Shown here piece after piece: positions 25,210 through 35,242 of a stretch of DNA of 64,000 nucleotides. The DNA lies in contig CAZJWM010000001.1 in the NCBI GenBank assembly GCA_964549975.1, forward strand, positions 1 to 64,000, read 5' to 3'. Positions within the stretch are counted from its first letter, which is position 1. Each line of letters starts with the position of its first letter. The DNA comes from UBA3263 sp964549975. GTDB lineage: Bacteria > Bacteroidota > Bacteroidia > Bacteroidales > Muribaculaceae. The notes below the pieces were generated by a model that did no database searches, was not told the origin of the DNA, and saw only the letters and a program-made list of their open reading frames with translations. A program made the translations under genes and the position numbers.

Positions 25210-28200
25210 ATGAAACGTTTACACCTACTTGCCCTGACCGTGTTGCTTGTTGCGGTTAGCGCCTTTGACCTATGTGGCCGGCAGTTTGAGTCGGGCACAC
25301 TCTATCGCATTTCGCCGCAACGCTCGCAAGCGCTCTACGTGGGCGCCGGCGGCTCTCTGACCAAGGAATCGGCCCCCGAAAGCTACTGGACTCTGCGCGA
25401 GCTCAGCGGCTCGTGGCGCATCATCACTCCATTCTCCAATGTGGCCCTGCGTGCCGACGGCAGCGCCGTGACCACCGGCGAAAACAACGGTTCCGACGAG
25501 GCCCAGCTCTGGAAGATTGAGCCGGTGAAGGGTTCGTCGCCCGTGCGCTACGTGATCTACCCGGCCAACCGCCCCGACGTGGCCATGTCCAATGCCGACG
25601 GGCGCCTGACGCTCGTGGAGAAGAGCAAGGCCTCACAGTTTGCCATCAACGCCGCCACCGACGTGGCCGGTTTCGACCCCGAGTTGACCTATCGTTTCCG
25701 CTCGGTGAGCCGACCCGACAAGGTGTTGGGCAACGGTGACTCCGGCGAAAACAATTCGCGCATCGCTCTGGAGTCGGTGCAGGAGGATAATCGCGGCCAA
25801 TATTGGAACGTGACGATGATTAACTTCACCGACCGCGCAGTGAAGGGTGCGTTCTACACGCAAAACTTCGACGACGGCGGCGACAATCCGCAAATCAACT
25901 ATCTGCTGCAATGGCCGGCTGTGGAGGGCCAGTGGGGCAACGCCCGCTTCCGCTTCGTGGCTGTCGACGGCCAGCCCGGCAAATATGTGATTTCGTCGGC
26001 CAACAAGGGAAATATGTATGTGCCCTCAGCCGACGGCTCACAGCTGCAAGCCACTGCCATGAACGTGAAAAATCGCGACGCATGGTTCACCATCGAGCAG
26101 GTTGAAAAGCCGCGCATTGCCCAGCCCATCTGGGAGGACGAGACGGTGTTTGCCATCAACAAACTCCCCGGCCACGCCACATTCACCCCCTATGCTTCTG
26201 AATCCGAACTGGCCGCCGATGCCGCTTGTCTGGAGAAACCGTGGCTCACGCCGAAGACCTCGCGCCGACTGAGCCTCAACGGCAAGTGGCGCTTCTCGCT
26301 CGTGAGCGAGCCTTCGCAACGCCCAACGGACTTCATGAACCCGGAATTTGACTCCTCGTCGTGGGATGTCATCCCCGTGCCATCCAACTGGGAGATGCTC
26401 GGCTACGACAAGCCCATCTATTGCAACGTGGAATACCCCCACTCCAACACCCCACCCTTCATCAAGGCTCGTCCGGGCTTCAACGACGGCGGTGCCAACT
26501 ACGGCATCGACCCCGTGGGCTCCTATCTGCGCACGTTCACTCTGCCTGAGGGCTGGGAAAGCCGACGCACCATCCTCCACTTTGGCGGCATCTACTCTGC
26601 CGCACAGGTGTGGGTCAACGGCCACGAAGTGGGCTACACTCAAGGCGCCAACAACGATGCCGAATTCGACGTCACCAAGTATCTGCAAACCGGCACAAAC
26701 ACGCTGGCCGTGCAGGTGTGGCGTTGGAGCGACGGCTCCTATCTGGAGTGTCAGGATATGTTCCGCATGAGCGGCATCTATCGCGACGTCTATCTCTACA
26801 ATGTGCCGCTGACCTATGTCAACGACCACTATGTGACCACCACTTTCAACTCCGACTATTCGCAAGCCACGGTCAACGTGGCCTTGACGCTCTCCGACCC
26901 CGACAAGACGATGAACTGCCGAGAGGTGACAGTGAAACTCTTCTCGCCCGAAGGCGTGGAATTGGACTCGAAGACGGTGCCCGTCACCGGTGACGGCTCC
27001 GCCGCCAACGCCACCTTCACCGTCGACAATCCCACACTCTGGAGCGCTGAAAAACCGCTGCTCTACACCCTGCGCGTGGTGCAATCCACCGGCAGCGGCA
27101 AGGAGGAGATGGCATTTGCCACGAAGGTGGGCCTGCGCGAGGTGAAAATCGACGGCTCGCTGCTCTACATCAACGGCCGCCGAGTGTTCCTCAAGGGCAC
27201 CAACCGCCACGACACCTCCCCATTGCATGGCCGCGCCATCACCACCGATGAGATGCTGCGCGACATCCTGCTGATGAAGCGCAACAACGTGAACACGCTG
27301 CGCACCAGCCACTATCCCAACGACGCCAAGATGATGCAGATGGCCGACTACTACGGCATCTACGTCTGCGATGAGGCCGACTTGGAAGACCACGCCAACC
27401 AGAGCATCAGCGACAATCAGTCGTGGATTCCCGCTTTCGTTGACCGCATCGACCGCATGGTGTTGCGCGACCGCAACCACCCGGCCGTGATTTTCTGGAG
27501 CCTTGGCAATGAGTCGGGCAACGGCGAAAACTTCGGCCCATGCTACAATGCCGCCAAGGCACTGGATTCGCGCCCCGTGCACTACGAAGGCACCCGCTCC
27601 GCCGGCTCCTACGGTGGTGGCCGCTTCAGCGACTTCTATTCGAAGATGTATCCCGGCCAAGCGTGGATGCGCGAAAACACCAACAATCTCGACAAACCGA
27701 TGTTCCTCTGCGAATATGCCCACGCAATGGGCAACGCCATCGGCAATCTTTCGGAATATTGGAAGGCCATCGAGGAGAGCAACTCCACCATCGGCGGCTG
27801 CATCTGGGACTGGGTTGACCAAGCCATCTACGACCCCGCGCTCATCCCCTCCGACACTCTGCGCATCACCACCGGCTACGACTATCCCGGCCCGCATCAG
27901 GGCAACTTCTGCTCCAACGGCATTCTGCCGCCCGACCGCTCCGAATCGGCCAAACTCGCCGAGGTGAAGGCCGCCCACCAGTGGGTGAAACTCGACTCCA
28001 TCGAGGGCAACCGCGTTTGGCTACGCAACGCCTACGATTTCACCAATCTCAATGAATTTAACTTGGTCTACGACGTGATGTCCGACGGCAATGTGACGTC
28101 GTCACACACTCTGGCCATCCCCTCCACCGCCCCCGGCGAAACTGCCGAGCTGAAGTTGTCAATCCCCAAAGCCAAGAAGGGCACCGAGCAGGTGTTGACG

Positions 28201-29121
28201 CTCCACGTGGTGCGCCGCGAGGCCACTCGTGCCACCAACGCCGGCCACGAAGAAGCCACCTTCCAACGCATCCTCTCGGAGCGTGCTCCGCTGCCTGAGG
28301 TGAAGGCTTCCGGCACATTCCTGAGCCAGGATATGAACGGAATGAGCATCTTCGAATCAAGCAAGGTGCGCGCCGGATTCAATGCCAAGACCGGCGACCT
28401 GGTGATGCTCCGTCTCAACGGCGAAGATTTGATTGTGAAATCGCCCGAATTCGACAACCATCGCTGGATTGAAAACGACCGCTTCACAAACACCAACAAC
28501 GGTCTGGATTCCATTGCCGTCTTCCGCGCACAAGCTTTCAAAGAGAAGGCAGTCTACACCGTCGTCCGCAAAGGCTCTATCGCCGACGAAACGATTGTCT
28601 ACACCATCTATGCGCAAGGCATCGTGGATATGGACGTGACCATCACCCCCCATTCCGCCGACCTGCGCCGCGCCGGCATCAGCATGGGCATCAACCCCGC
28701 GCTGACCGCCGTAGACTACTACGCTCACGGCCCAAAGGAGAACAGCAACGACCGACTCGACGGTGCACCGCTGGGCCGCTATAGCGCCACTGTTGCCACC
28801 ATGGGCGAAGCCTACGTGAAACCGCAGTCCACCGGCAACCGCGAAGGTCTGCGCGAGCTCAAGCTCACTAACCCGGAGAGCGGCTATAGCGTGACGTTCA
28901 CCACCGAGGGCAACGTGAGCTTCACCGCCCTGCCCTGGACCGACGAAGATTTGATGAACGCCGACCACCAGTGGGAATTGACGCCGCGCCCCTACACCGT
29001 GCTCCATCTCGACGCAGCCGTGCGCGGCATCGGCAACGCCTCCTGCGGCTACGACGTGGGCACGCTCCCCGGCTACTGCGTCTCCAACGAGCCGCACCAT
29101 TTCCGCGTCCGCATTCAGTAA
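25210..29121 (+). CDS. GH2 beta-galactosidase with N-terminal extra domains
   Basis: 1303 residues with a signal peptide. Residues about 25-300 are two lectin-like beta segments (YRISPQRSQALYVGAGG; LTYRFRSVSRPDKVLGNGDS) ahead of a standard LacZ-type GH2 enzyme. The sugar-binding domain starts near residue 350 (SLNGKWRFSLV), the TIM barrel holds LKGTNRHDTSPLHGR, TLRTSHYPND, the acid/base E768 in SLGNESG and the nucleophile E835 in MFLCEYAHAMGN, and a C-terminal Bgal_small domain follows (DYYAHGPKENSNDR; LPWTDEDL). The enzyme removes beta-galactose from glycans in the periplasm or at the surface. The N-terminal extension is not part of usual LacZ and may bind carbohydrate. Confidence 0.94.
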   Translation: MKRLHLLALTVLLVAVSAFDLCGRQFESGTLYRISPQRSQALYVGAGGSLTKESAPESYWTLRELSGSWRIITPFSNVALRADGSAVTTGENNGSDEAQLWKIEPVKGSSPVRYVIYPANRPDVAMSNADGRLTLVEKSKASQFAINAATDVAGFDPELTYRFRSVSRPDKVLGNGDSGENNSRIALESVQEDNRGQYWNVTMINFTDRAVKGAFYTQNFDDGGDNPQINYLLQWPAVEGQWGNARFRFVAVDGQPGKYVISSANKGNMYVPSADGSQLQATAMNVKNRDAWFTIEQVEKPRIAQPIWEDETVFAINKLPGHATFTPYASESELAADAACLEKPWLTPKTSRRLSLNGKWRFSLVSEPSQRPTDFMNPEFDSSSWDVIPVPSNWEMLGYDKPIYCNVEYPHSNTPPFIKARPGFNDGGANYGIDPVGSYLRTFTLPEGWESRRTILHFGGIYSAAQVWVNGHEVGYTQGANNDAEFDVTKYLQTGTNTLAVQVWRWSDGSYLECQDMFRMSGIYRDVYLYNVPLTYVNDHYVTTTFNSDYSQATVNVALTLSDPDKTMNCREVTVKLFSPEGVELDSKTVPVTGDGSAANATFTVDNPTLWSAEKPLLYTLRVVQSTGSGKEEMAFATKVGLREVKIDGSLLYINGRRVFLKGTNRHDTSPLHGRAITTDEMLRDILLMKRNNVNTLRTSHYPNDAKMMQMADYYGIYVCDEADLEDHANQSISDNQSWIPAFVDRIDRMVLRDRNHPAVIFWSLGNESGNGENFGPCYNAAKALDSRPVHYEGTRSAGSYGGGRFSDFYSKMYPGQAWMRENTNNLDKPMFLCEYAHAMGNAIGNLSEYWKAIEESNSTIGGCIWDWVDQAIYDPALIPSDTLRITTGYDYPGPHQGNFCSNGILPPDRSESAKLAEVKAAHQWVKLDSIEGNRVWLRNAYDFTNLNEFNLVYDVMSDGNVTSSHTLAIPSTAPGETAELKLSIPKAKKGTEQVLTLHVVRREATRATNAGHEEATFQRILSERAPLPEVKASGTFLSQDMNGMSIFESSKVRAGFNAKTGDLVMLRLNGEDLIVKSPEFDNHRWIENDRFTNTNNGLDSIAVFRAQAFKEKAVYTVVRKGSIADETIVYTIYAQGIVDMDVTITPHSADLRRAGISMGINPALTAVDYYAHGPKENSNDRLDGAPLGRYSATVATMGEAYVKPQSTGNREGLRELKLTNPESGYSVTFTTEGNVSFTALPWTDEDLMNADHQWELTPRPYTVLHLDAAVRGIGNASCGYDVGTLPGYCVSNEPHHFRVRIQ

Positions 29122-29145
29122 CCCCTGTCCGCATCACACCATCGC

Positions 29146-29177
29146 AGCGCCGAGCCGAGATTTCTCAGCCCGGCGCT
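29146..29177 (+). terminator. Terminator after the GH2 gene
   Basis: A 15-bp stem with two mismatches (29146-29160 with 29163-29177, AGCGCCG...CGGCGCT), followed by a short T-rich stretch. Confidence 0.65.
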
Positions 29178-29281
29178 TGCTTTAACTATATTTAACGCTG
29201 GGATATCGGGTTATTTGGAAAAATATGCGTAACTTGCACAATTCTAATGCACTAATTCTAATCTAACAAAGCTCTCTCTCC

Positions 29282-30001
29282 ATGGAACAATTCAAAATAC
29301 TCAAAGCCTCGAAATGGCTCTTGTCAATCGGCGGAGTGATCATGATTGTGGTGGCCGGAAGCCTGCTCTATTCCGCCGCAGCCCGCGAAATCTCGCTGCT
29401 CAACACGGCCGTGGTGTGTGTGGTCTATCTTTTGGTAGTCGACAACGTTTTCAAACCCTTAATCGACCATAGCATCGGCCGCGGGCATCAGACCAAAGCC
29501 ATTGCCCATCGCTGGATCGGCGCCGGAGCATACACGCTGGCGGCCATCGGCGCAATGTTTATCTGCAACGCGCGCATCCCCGCCGTGGCGCTCCACCTGC
29601 AACTCATCGTCCAGGCAATATTGCTCACAATATTCCTCACCTACGCCGCCTACGAGCTGCGCAGTGAGGGCGTCGTCACCCCGCGCCAACGCTTGGAGCG
29701 CGAAATGGCCATGCGCCGCAGTGTGCAACTGCTCCGACGCAACGCCCACTCGCTGGTGGAAAGCATGTATGTGAACAACGTGCCGGGCGAAACTCGCCGC
29801 AGCGCCGAGCAGCTGCGCAACGAATTGCGCTTCATCACCCCCGGCACTCTTGCCGAAGATGCCGAAATTGAAAACACCATGTGTCAAATTTTCGACGACC
29901 TGGCCCATCGCGTGAGCAACTACGAAGCCAACGCCGGCTATATCACCCAACAACTCGACTTGGCCCACTCGCTGCTCAGCAAGCGCCACACCGCCGTATG
30001 A
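29282..30001 (+). CDS. Small integral membrane protein of unknown function
   Basis: 239 residues. Four hydrophobic segments fill the first half (about 14-33, 38-55, 77-96, 104-124), followed by a charged helical cytoplasmic tail (RQRLEREMAMRRSVQLLRRN...NNVPGETRRSAEQLRNELRF). I do not recognise a family. It lies alone between the GH2 terminator and the bioB promoter; a near-consensus TAACTTG lies about 50 nt upstream of the start. Confidence 0.7.
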   Translation: MEQFKILKASKWLLSIGGVIMIVVAGSLLYSAAAREISLLNTAVVCVVYLLVVDNVFKPLIDHSIGRGHQTKAIAHRWIGAGAYTLAAIGAMFICNARIPAVALHLQLIVQAILLTIFLTYAAYELRSEGVVTPRQRLEREMAMRRSVQLLRRNAHSLVESMYVNNVPGETRRSAEQLRNELRFITPGTLAEDAEIENTMCQIFDDLAHRVSNYEANAGYITQQLDLAHSLLSKRHTAV

Positions 30002-30029
30002 ACTCCTTGCAGTTTTCTGGAGAAAAAGG

Positions 30030-30060
30030 CTTGAAAATTGGAGAAAAAGTTGTAACTTTG
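30030..30060 (+). promoter_or_regulatory. Promoter of bioB
   Basis: CTTG (30030-30033), 19 nt, TAACTTTG (30053-30060), giving a leader of about 12 nt before the ATG at 30079. Confidence 0.75.
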
Positions 30061-30078
30061 TCTTGATTTTTCAAACTA

Positions 30079-31047
30079 ATGCAAACGTTTATGGACTTAA
30101 ACAAAGCCTTACAGCTCGGACTGGACGGAACACCGCTGACGGTGGATCAGGCCATGGAGCTGATTGACACTCCTTTGAACGACCTCTGCGAAGTGGCCAA
30201 CGCAATCCGCGAAAAGCATTGCGGCAACCGCGTGCACACATGCTCTATAGTCAACGCCCGCTCGGGTCGTTGCTCCGAAGACTGCAAATGGTGTGCGCAA
30301 AGCGCACACCACTCCACCGGAGTCAATGAATATGAATATATCGACGAAGCCGAAATGATGGCCGCCTATGCCGACAATGCCGCCCACGGCGTGCAACGTT
30401 TCTCGCTGGTGACCTCCGGCCGCAAAGTGCCAAAGGCCCACATGGGTCGTTTCTGCCAACTGCTGCGCAAAGCCGGCGAGCAAGGCAAGATGAGCCTCTG
30501 CGCCTCGATGGGTCTGCTCGACAGCGAACAGCTGCAACAGCTCTACGACGCCGGTGTGCGCCGCTATCACTGCAACTTGGAGACCTCGTCGGACTTCTTC
30601 CCCACCCTCTGCACCACCCACACCCACGAAGACAAAATCCGCACCATTCGCGCCGCTCGCGAAGTGGGCATGGAGGTCTGCACCGGTGGCATCATCGGCA
30701 TGGGTGAAAACATGCGTCAACGCCTCACTCTCGCTGCCGAAGCGCGCGAGGCCGGCGCCCACTCCATCCCCGTGAACCTGCTCAACCCCATCAAGGGCAC
30801 TCCGCTGCAGGATGCAGCTCCTCTGAGCGAAGAGGAGGTGATCCGCACCGTGGCACTGATGCGTTTGGTGGCCCCCAAGCCCACCATCTTCTTTGCCGGC
30901 GGCCGAGCGCAGCTTAGCGTCGATGCCGTGAAGCGCATGTTGCGCGGCGGCGTCAACGGTGCCCTCGTCGGCAATATGCTCACCACGGTGGGCAACGACA
31001 TGGACGCCGACTTCAAAATGTTCAACGATTGTGGTTACACAAAATAA
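30079..31047 (+). CDS. bioB: Biotin synthase BioB
   Basis: 322 residues, the family's usual length. The radical-SAM motif CSEDCKWC gives C65, C69 and C72, preceded by TCSIVNARSGR. Later landmarks are RRYHCNLETS, TGGIIGMGE, IPVNLLNPIKGTPL, FFAGGRAQL and VGNMLTTVG at the C-terminus. The enzyme inserts sulfur into dethiobiotin, the last step of biotin synthesis. No other bio gene lies nearby. A second in-frame ATG five codons in (MDLNKALQ) is an alternative start. The acyl-CoA ligase follows 11 nt after the stop. Confidence 0.97.
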   Translation: MQTFMDLNKALQLGLDGTPLTVDQAMELIDTPLNDLCEVANAIREKHCGNRVHTCSIVNARSGRCSEDCKWCAQSAHHSTGVNEYEYIDEAEMMAAYADNAAHGVQRFSLVTSGRKVPKAHMGRFCQLLRKAGEQGKMSLCASMGLLDSEQLQQLYDAGVRRYHCNLETSSDFFPTLCTTHTHEDKIRTIRAAREVGMEVCTGGIIGMGENMRQRLTLAAEAREAGAHSIPVNLLNPIKGTPLQDAAPLSEEEVIRTVALMRLVAPKPTIFFAGGRAQLSVDAVKRMLRGGVNGALVGNMLTTVGNDMDADFKMFNDCGYTK

Positions 31048-31058
31048 ATAGAAATATC

Positions 31059-32849
31059 ATGGCACGTACACCGATCCTTACTTCACTCATAGCTCACCAA
31101 GCCGAGCAAAATCCCAACGAGCCCGTGCTCCATCGGCTCACAAACGCCGAAGCCGGAGTGTGGTCGCCCATCACCCGCAGAGAATTCCACGAGTCGGTGA
31201 TGCGAGTGGCCGTGGGCCTGATGCAACTCGGCGTGGGCGTGCAGCAGTGCATCGGTGTACTCTCTGAAAACCGCCCGGAGCTAATCATGACCGATTTCGC
31301 TGCGTGGCAAATTCGTGCCATCCCCGTGGGCATCTACTCCACGTCGTCGCCCGAACAGGTGGCGTTTATCGTGAAAGATGCCTCCATCACCACGCTCATC
31401 GTCGGTTCGCAGCGCCACTATCGCGTGGCCCGCGACCTGAATGTCCCCCACATCGTGGTGTTGGACCCGACTGTTGAGCGCGACACCGACGACCGCACAT
31501 CCATCCTCTTCTCCGACCTCGGCAAGGGGATGGACCCTGCGGTGGTGGCCCCCATCACCGCCGAAGCCGACGTCGACGACATCGCCACTCTGGTCTACAC
31601 CTCCGGCACCACCGGCGAGCCAAAGGGCGCAATCCTCTGTCACAGCAATTTCGACACGGCCATGACCATCCACCGCGGCCGACTCAATTTCCTCTCGTCG
31701 GCCGACTCGTCGCTCTGCTTCCTGCCGCTGAGCCACGTGTTTGAGAAGGCCTGGAGCTACTTCTGCATCTACATGGGAATGCAGGTCTACGTCAACCAAG
31801 ACCCGCTGCGCGTGCAGCAGTCGCTGCGCGAAACCCACCCCACGTGCATGTGCTCTGTGCCCCGATTCTGGGAGAAGGTCTACGCCATTGTCAACCACAA
31901 AATCGAACAGATGAACCCGCTGAGCCGTGCTCTGTCGCATCGCGCTCTGAAGGTGGGCCATCGCCGCAACATCGACTATCGCCGCTTGGGCAAGAAAGTG
32001 CCCGCGCTGCTCGAATGGGAATATCAGCTCTTCGACCGTCTGATCTACACCAAGCTCAAACGCGTCATCGGCGTGGAGCGCGGCGTGCTCTTCCCCACGG
32101 CCGGCGCACCGATTGCGCAAGAGATTGTAGACTTCTGCCGTTCGGTGGACATCCGCATGGTGGGGGGCTACGGTCTGAGCGAAACCACCGCCACTGTGAC
32201 CTGCTTCCCCGAAGTGGGCTACGAATTGGCCTCCGTGGGCACCGTGATGCCCGAGGTGAATATGCGCATCAACCCCGCCGACAACGAAATCCAGGTGAAG
32301 GGCGCCACTGTGATGAAAGGCTACTTCAATCGCCCCAAGGAGACCGCCGAAGCCTTCACCGAAGATGGCTGGTTCAAGACAGGCGACGCCGGCCGCATCG
32401 ACGAAAACGGCTCGCTCTACATCACCGACCGTCTGAAAGACCTCTTCAAAACGTCTAACGGCAAATACGTGGCACCGCAAGCCATCGAAACACGCCTCTG
32501 CACCGACCCGCTGATTGAACAGGTGGCGGTGATTGGCGACAAGCGCAAATACGTGTCGGCACTGATTGTGCCCGACTATGCCTCCCTGCATCAATGGGCA
32601 CAAACCGAGGGCATCGACTCCACCAACGAGGAATTGGCCAAAAATCCTCGCGTCATCGCCCTCATCACCGAGCGCGTCGAAGCGCTGCTGGCCGACTTTG
32701 CCGCCTACGAGCGCGTGAAATATTTCACTCTGCTCCCCAAGCCCTTCACCATGGCCGACGGCGAACTCACCAACACGCTGAAAATGCGCCGCAAGGTGGT
32801 GGCCGAGCGCTATGCCGACGCCATCAACGCAATGTATCCCAAGGACTAA
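31059..32849 (+). CDS. Long-chain fatty acid-CoA ligase (AMP-binding)
   Basis: 596 residues from MARTPILTSLIAHQ; the frame is open upstream into bioB, but the conserved part begins here. AMP-binding signatures are LVYTSGTTGEPKGAILCH, the P-loop region, GGYGLSETTATVTCF, GWFKTGDAGRIDENG and YITDRLKDLFKTSNGKYVAP. The length and the ITDRLKDLFKTSNGK motif fit the FadD15/long-chain acyl-CoA synthetase group, which activates fatty acids with ATP and CoA. It follows bioB by 11 nt, so the two are probably cotranscribed. Confidence 0.93.
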   Translation: MARTPILTSLIAHQAEQNPNEPVLHRLTNAEAGVWSPITRREFHESVMRVAVGLMQLGVGVQQCIGVLSENRPELIMTDFAAWQIRAIPVGIYSTSSPEQVAFIVKDASITTLIVGSQRHYRVARDLNVPHIVVLDPTVERDTDDRTSILFSDLGKGMDPAVVAPITAEADVDDIATLVYTSGTTGEPKGAILCHSNFDTAMTIHRGRLNFLSSADSSLCFLPLSHVFEKAWSYFCIYMGMQVYVNQDPLRVQQSLRETHPTCMCSVPRFWEKVYAIVNHKIEQMNPLSRALSHRALKVGHRRNIDYRRLGKKVPALLEWEYQLFDRLIYTKLKRVIGVERGVLFPTAGAPIAQEIVDFCRSVDIRMVGGYGLSETTATVTCFPEVGYELASVGTVMPEVNMRINPADNEIQVKGATVMKGYFNRPKETAEAFTEDGWFKTGDAGRIDENGSLYITDRLKDLFKTSNGKYVAPQAIETRLCTDPLIEQVAVIGDKRKYVSALIVPDYASLHQWAQTEGIDSTNEELAKNPRVIALITERVEALLADFAAYERVKYFTLLPKPFTMADGELTNTLKMRRKVVAERYADAINAMYPKD

Positions 32850-32910
32850 CAGCTCTGCGGGACACGTTTTTCACTCGATTTACACTAACCCTCCAACAAT
32901 ATCACACTAA

Positions 32911-35133
32911 ATGAATCACAAGATTTCCCTTACCCTAATTAGCCTCACACTTTCTTCGGCAGCCGCTCTGGCCTCGACTAACGTACCGGAAATCACCGGA
33001 CTGACATTCGAAGAATATCCCACCTCGGTGGCAGGCGTGAAAACCTACTGCGGCCATGGCGCCAACGGCGAATTTGCCGTGGTGGCCATCACAGACAAAG
33101 GCACAATGACCGGCACACTCTACGGCGCCGACTCCGTGACCTACGACCTGAGCCGCGATGCCTCCGGCAAAATCGTGCGCACCCCCGTCGCCTCCGACGG
33201 TCGCAAATGCGGTCTGGCCGACAATGCTGCCGACGAAGACTTCGCGGCAACAATCCGCCGCTCTGCCGCCGATGAGCCCTACGAATATCCCTCGGATAGC
33301 CACACCGTCATTTACGACGAAGACCTCAACCGCAACACCGGCTTGGTCTACGTCTACCGCACGGCAATCCCATTCACCTACAAGGTGTTTAACAACTCGG
33401 TAATATATAAAGACAAAGATAAGGTCTACGCCAAGTGGGCCGAATTGGAAGCCACGTTCAACTCCACTTTCGGTCGGCAGCTCTCCATCCGTCTGGAGGT
33501 GATTAAAGACGACCGACTCATCATCACCGACTCATCTAACACCTGGCCCGGCTCCACCGTGGCAAGCACCATCACCAATATTGGCACCTCATCCATTAAC
33601 GACCTTATCGGCGAAGACGCCTACGATGTCGGCATCATCATCACCAACATCTCTTCCAGCGAAGCAGGCCTTTCTGTGATGCCCGGCGCCTACACCAAGT
33701 CGCAGCGCGGCAATGCCGTAGCCTTGTTGTCACCATCGACCATCTGCCACGAGTTGGGCCACCTGTTCGGCACCAACCACACCGGCACCACAGCCTCCAG
33801 CAGCTATCGCACAGAGCCCGATGCCGGCACTTCGATAATGGGCTACGGCTATACCCGCACGGAGTTTTCATTCGTGTCGGTCTACCGTATTCGCCACTGT
33901 CTGGCCATGAACTCTCACTATTCCGACTCCGGGCGCACTCAGCTGGTGAATAATCCCTCGCAAAACAGCGCCTACAACAATTTCCCCTACGCCATCGTCT
34001 CCGACAATCAGCCGCCGGTGATGGACAAGAGCCGACTGAAGCGTAGCTACAACCTGCCCAAAGGTTCGCTCTTCCAATTCGACATCAAAGCCACCGACCC
34101 CGACGGCGATGCGTTGACCTACAACGCCATCCAAGCCGACGTGCTCAATTCCTCACGCGGATTTACCTCCAATCCCAAAATCGCTTACCACGACCAATCG
34201 TCCAACCCCTGCGTGCGCTTCCAGCCCACATGGTCATATGGCTGGAGCAGCAAAACGTGGACTAAAGACGATTACACCGACGTGCGCGACCTCTCCACCG
34301 GCGCTTATCGCTTCTGGCTTGAAGTTAACGACGGTCGCGACGACGCCACCCACGCCGTGGGCTACGACGCGTATGAAACCGTGGTCAACATCGTGAGCGG
34401 CACCCCCTTTGAAATGACCGGCAGCTACGCCTCATCCTACACCACCGGCACTCGCGTGCCACTGACGTGGAATGTCGACACAGACGTGTTTGGCGAAGAC
34501 AGCCGTGTGCGCATCATGCTCTCCGACGACTTTGGCGCCACATGGAAATACACCCTGCTCCCCGATGCCCCCAACAACGGTTCGGCCGAAGTGATTCTGC
34601 CGCAAATCTCCATCGGCAAAGTAATCTATGGCGACGAGTCAGACAACAAGCAAGTTAACGCAGGCTTGATTAAAGTGGAAGTGATCGACCACGTAGCCTA
34701 TGCCGTAACCGCCATTGAGCCGGTTGACTCGTGGAACTATATGTCAGGCGGCTTCACGCTCTCAGCCTCGGCCATCACATTTAGCAACACTCCCGAGCGC
34801 TACGTGGAAATCTCCTCGCGCAAAGACCTGCCCGAAGTTGCCGACGTGAAAGCCTACAACGGCGCCACTGCCCTCGACGTGACCTACACCGAAACCGACC
34901 ACGACAGCTACATCTCGCGCGTATGGCAAGCCACTTCCGGCAACACCACCTCCGCATTTGAGCAGATCATCGTCATCAACGACGCCAACATCGGCACCAG
35001 CGCCATCTCCGACCTGCAGCAGCGCCCCGCCAACGTCTCCGGCGAGACCTTCGACCTGCTTGGCCGACGCGTCAACGATGCCGCTTTGCGCCCCGGAATC
35101 TATGTCCGAGGTGGCAAACTCGTGACAATTTGA
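32911..35133 (+). CDS. Secreted reprolysin-like zinc metalloprotease with sorting tail
   Basis: 740 residues with a signal peptide (about 1-22). A propeptide-like region precedes the catalytic domain at about residues 155-345, which has the zincin motif HELGHLFGTNH: zinc ligands H280, H284 and H290 with catalytic E281. A methionine after it (AGTSIMGYG) gives the met-turn of metzincins. Beta-rich domains follow, and the last 25 residues (FDLLGRRVNDAALRPGIYV) match a type IX secretion sorting tail of the DLxGRxV...GxYxV kind. The enzyme is therefore probably exported to the cell surface or medium. The substrate is unknown. Confidence 0.88.
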   Translation: MNHKISLTLISLTLSSAAALASTNVPEITGLTFEEYPTSVAGVKTYCGHGANGEFAVVAITDKGTMTGTLYGADSVTYDLSRDASGKIVRTPVASDGRKCGLADNAADEDFAATIRRSAADEPYEYPSDSHTVIYDEDLNRNTGLVYVYRTAIPFTYKVFNNSVIYKDKDKVYAKWAELEATFNSTFGRQLSIRLEVIKDDRLIITDSSNTWPGSTVASTITNIGTSSINDLIGEDAYDVGIIITNISSSEAGLSVMPGAYTKSQRGNAVALLSPSTICHELGHLFGTNHTGTTASSSYRTEPDAGTSIMGYGYTRTEFSFVSVYRIRHCLAMNSHYSDSGRTQLVNNPSQNSAYNNFPYAIVSDNQPPVMDKSRLKRSYNLPKGSLFQFDIKATDPDGDALTYNAIQADVLNSSRGFTSNPKIAYHDQSSNPCVRFQPTWSYGWSSKTWTKDDYTDVRDLSTGAYRFWLEVNDGRDDATHAVGYDAYETVVNIVSGTPFEMTGSYASSYTTGTRVPLTWNVDTDVFGEDSRVRIMLSDDFGATWKYTLLPDAPNNGSAEVILPQISIGKVIYGDESDNKQVNAGLIKVEVIDHVAYAVTAIEPVDSWNYMSGGFTLSASAITFSNTPERYVEISSRKDLPEVADVKAYNGATALDVTYTETDHDSYISRVWQATSGNTTSAFEQIIVINDANIGTSAISDLQQRPANVSGETFDLLGRRVNDAALRPGIYVRGGKLVTI

Positions 35134-35137
35134 ACAC

Positions 35138-35194
35138 ATTTGCGCAAATTAGCTTACATAGGTTTGCTAATTTGCGCAAATTTAAGTAATTTTG
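35138..35194 (+). promoter_or_regulatory. Promoter overlapped by a perfect 16-bp inverted repeat
   Basis: ATTTGCGCAAATTAGC (35138-35153) is repeated in inverted form at 35166-35181 with a 12-nt loop. Each arm contains the 10-bp palindrome TTTGCGCAAA. The promoter TTTG (35163-35166), 20 nt, TAATTTTG (35187-35194) lies across the right arm. The element could terminate the protease transcript, act as an operator for the next gene, or both. Confidence 0.75.
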
Positions 35195-35242
35195 TCAATC
35201 GTTTCATCCCGACAATCATTTCATTCCAATTCTACATAACAG

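Noticed and set aside
26038..27978. 646-codon open frame antisense to the GH2 gene
   Set aside because: It is a shadow of a GC-rich coding frame; it shows no recognisable domain and the sense gene is clear.
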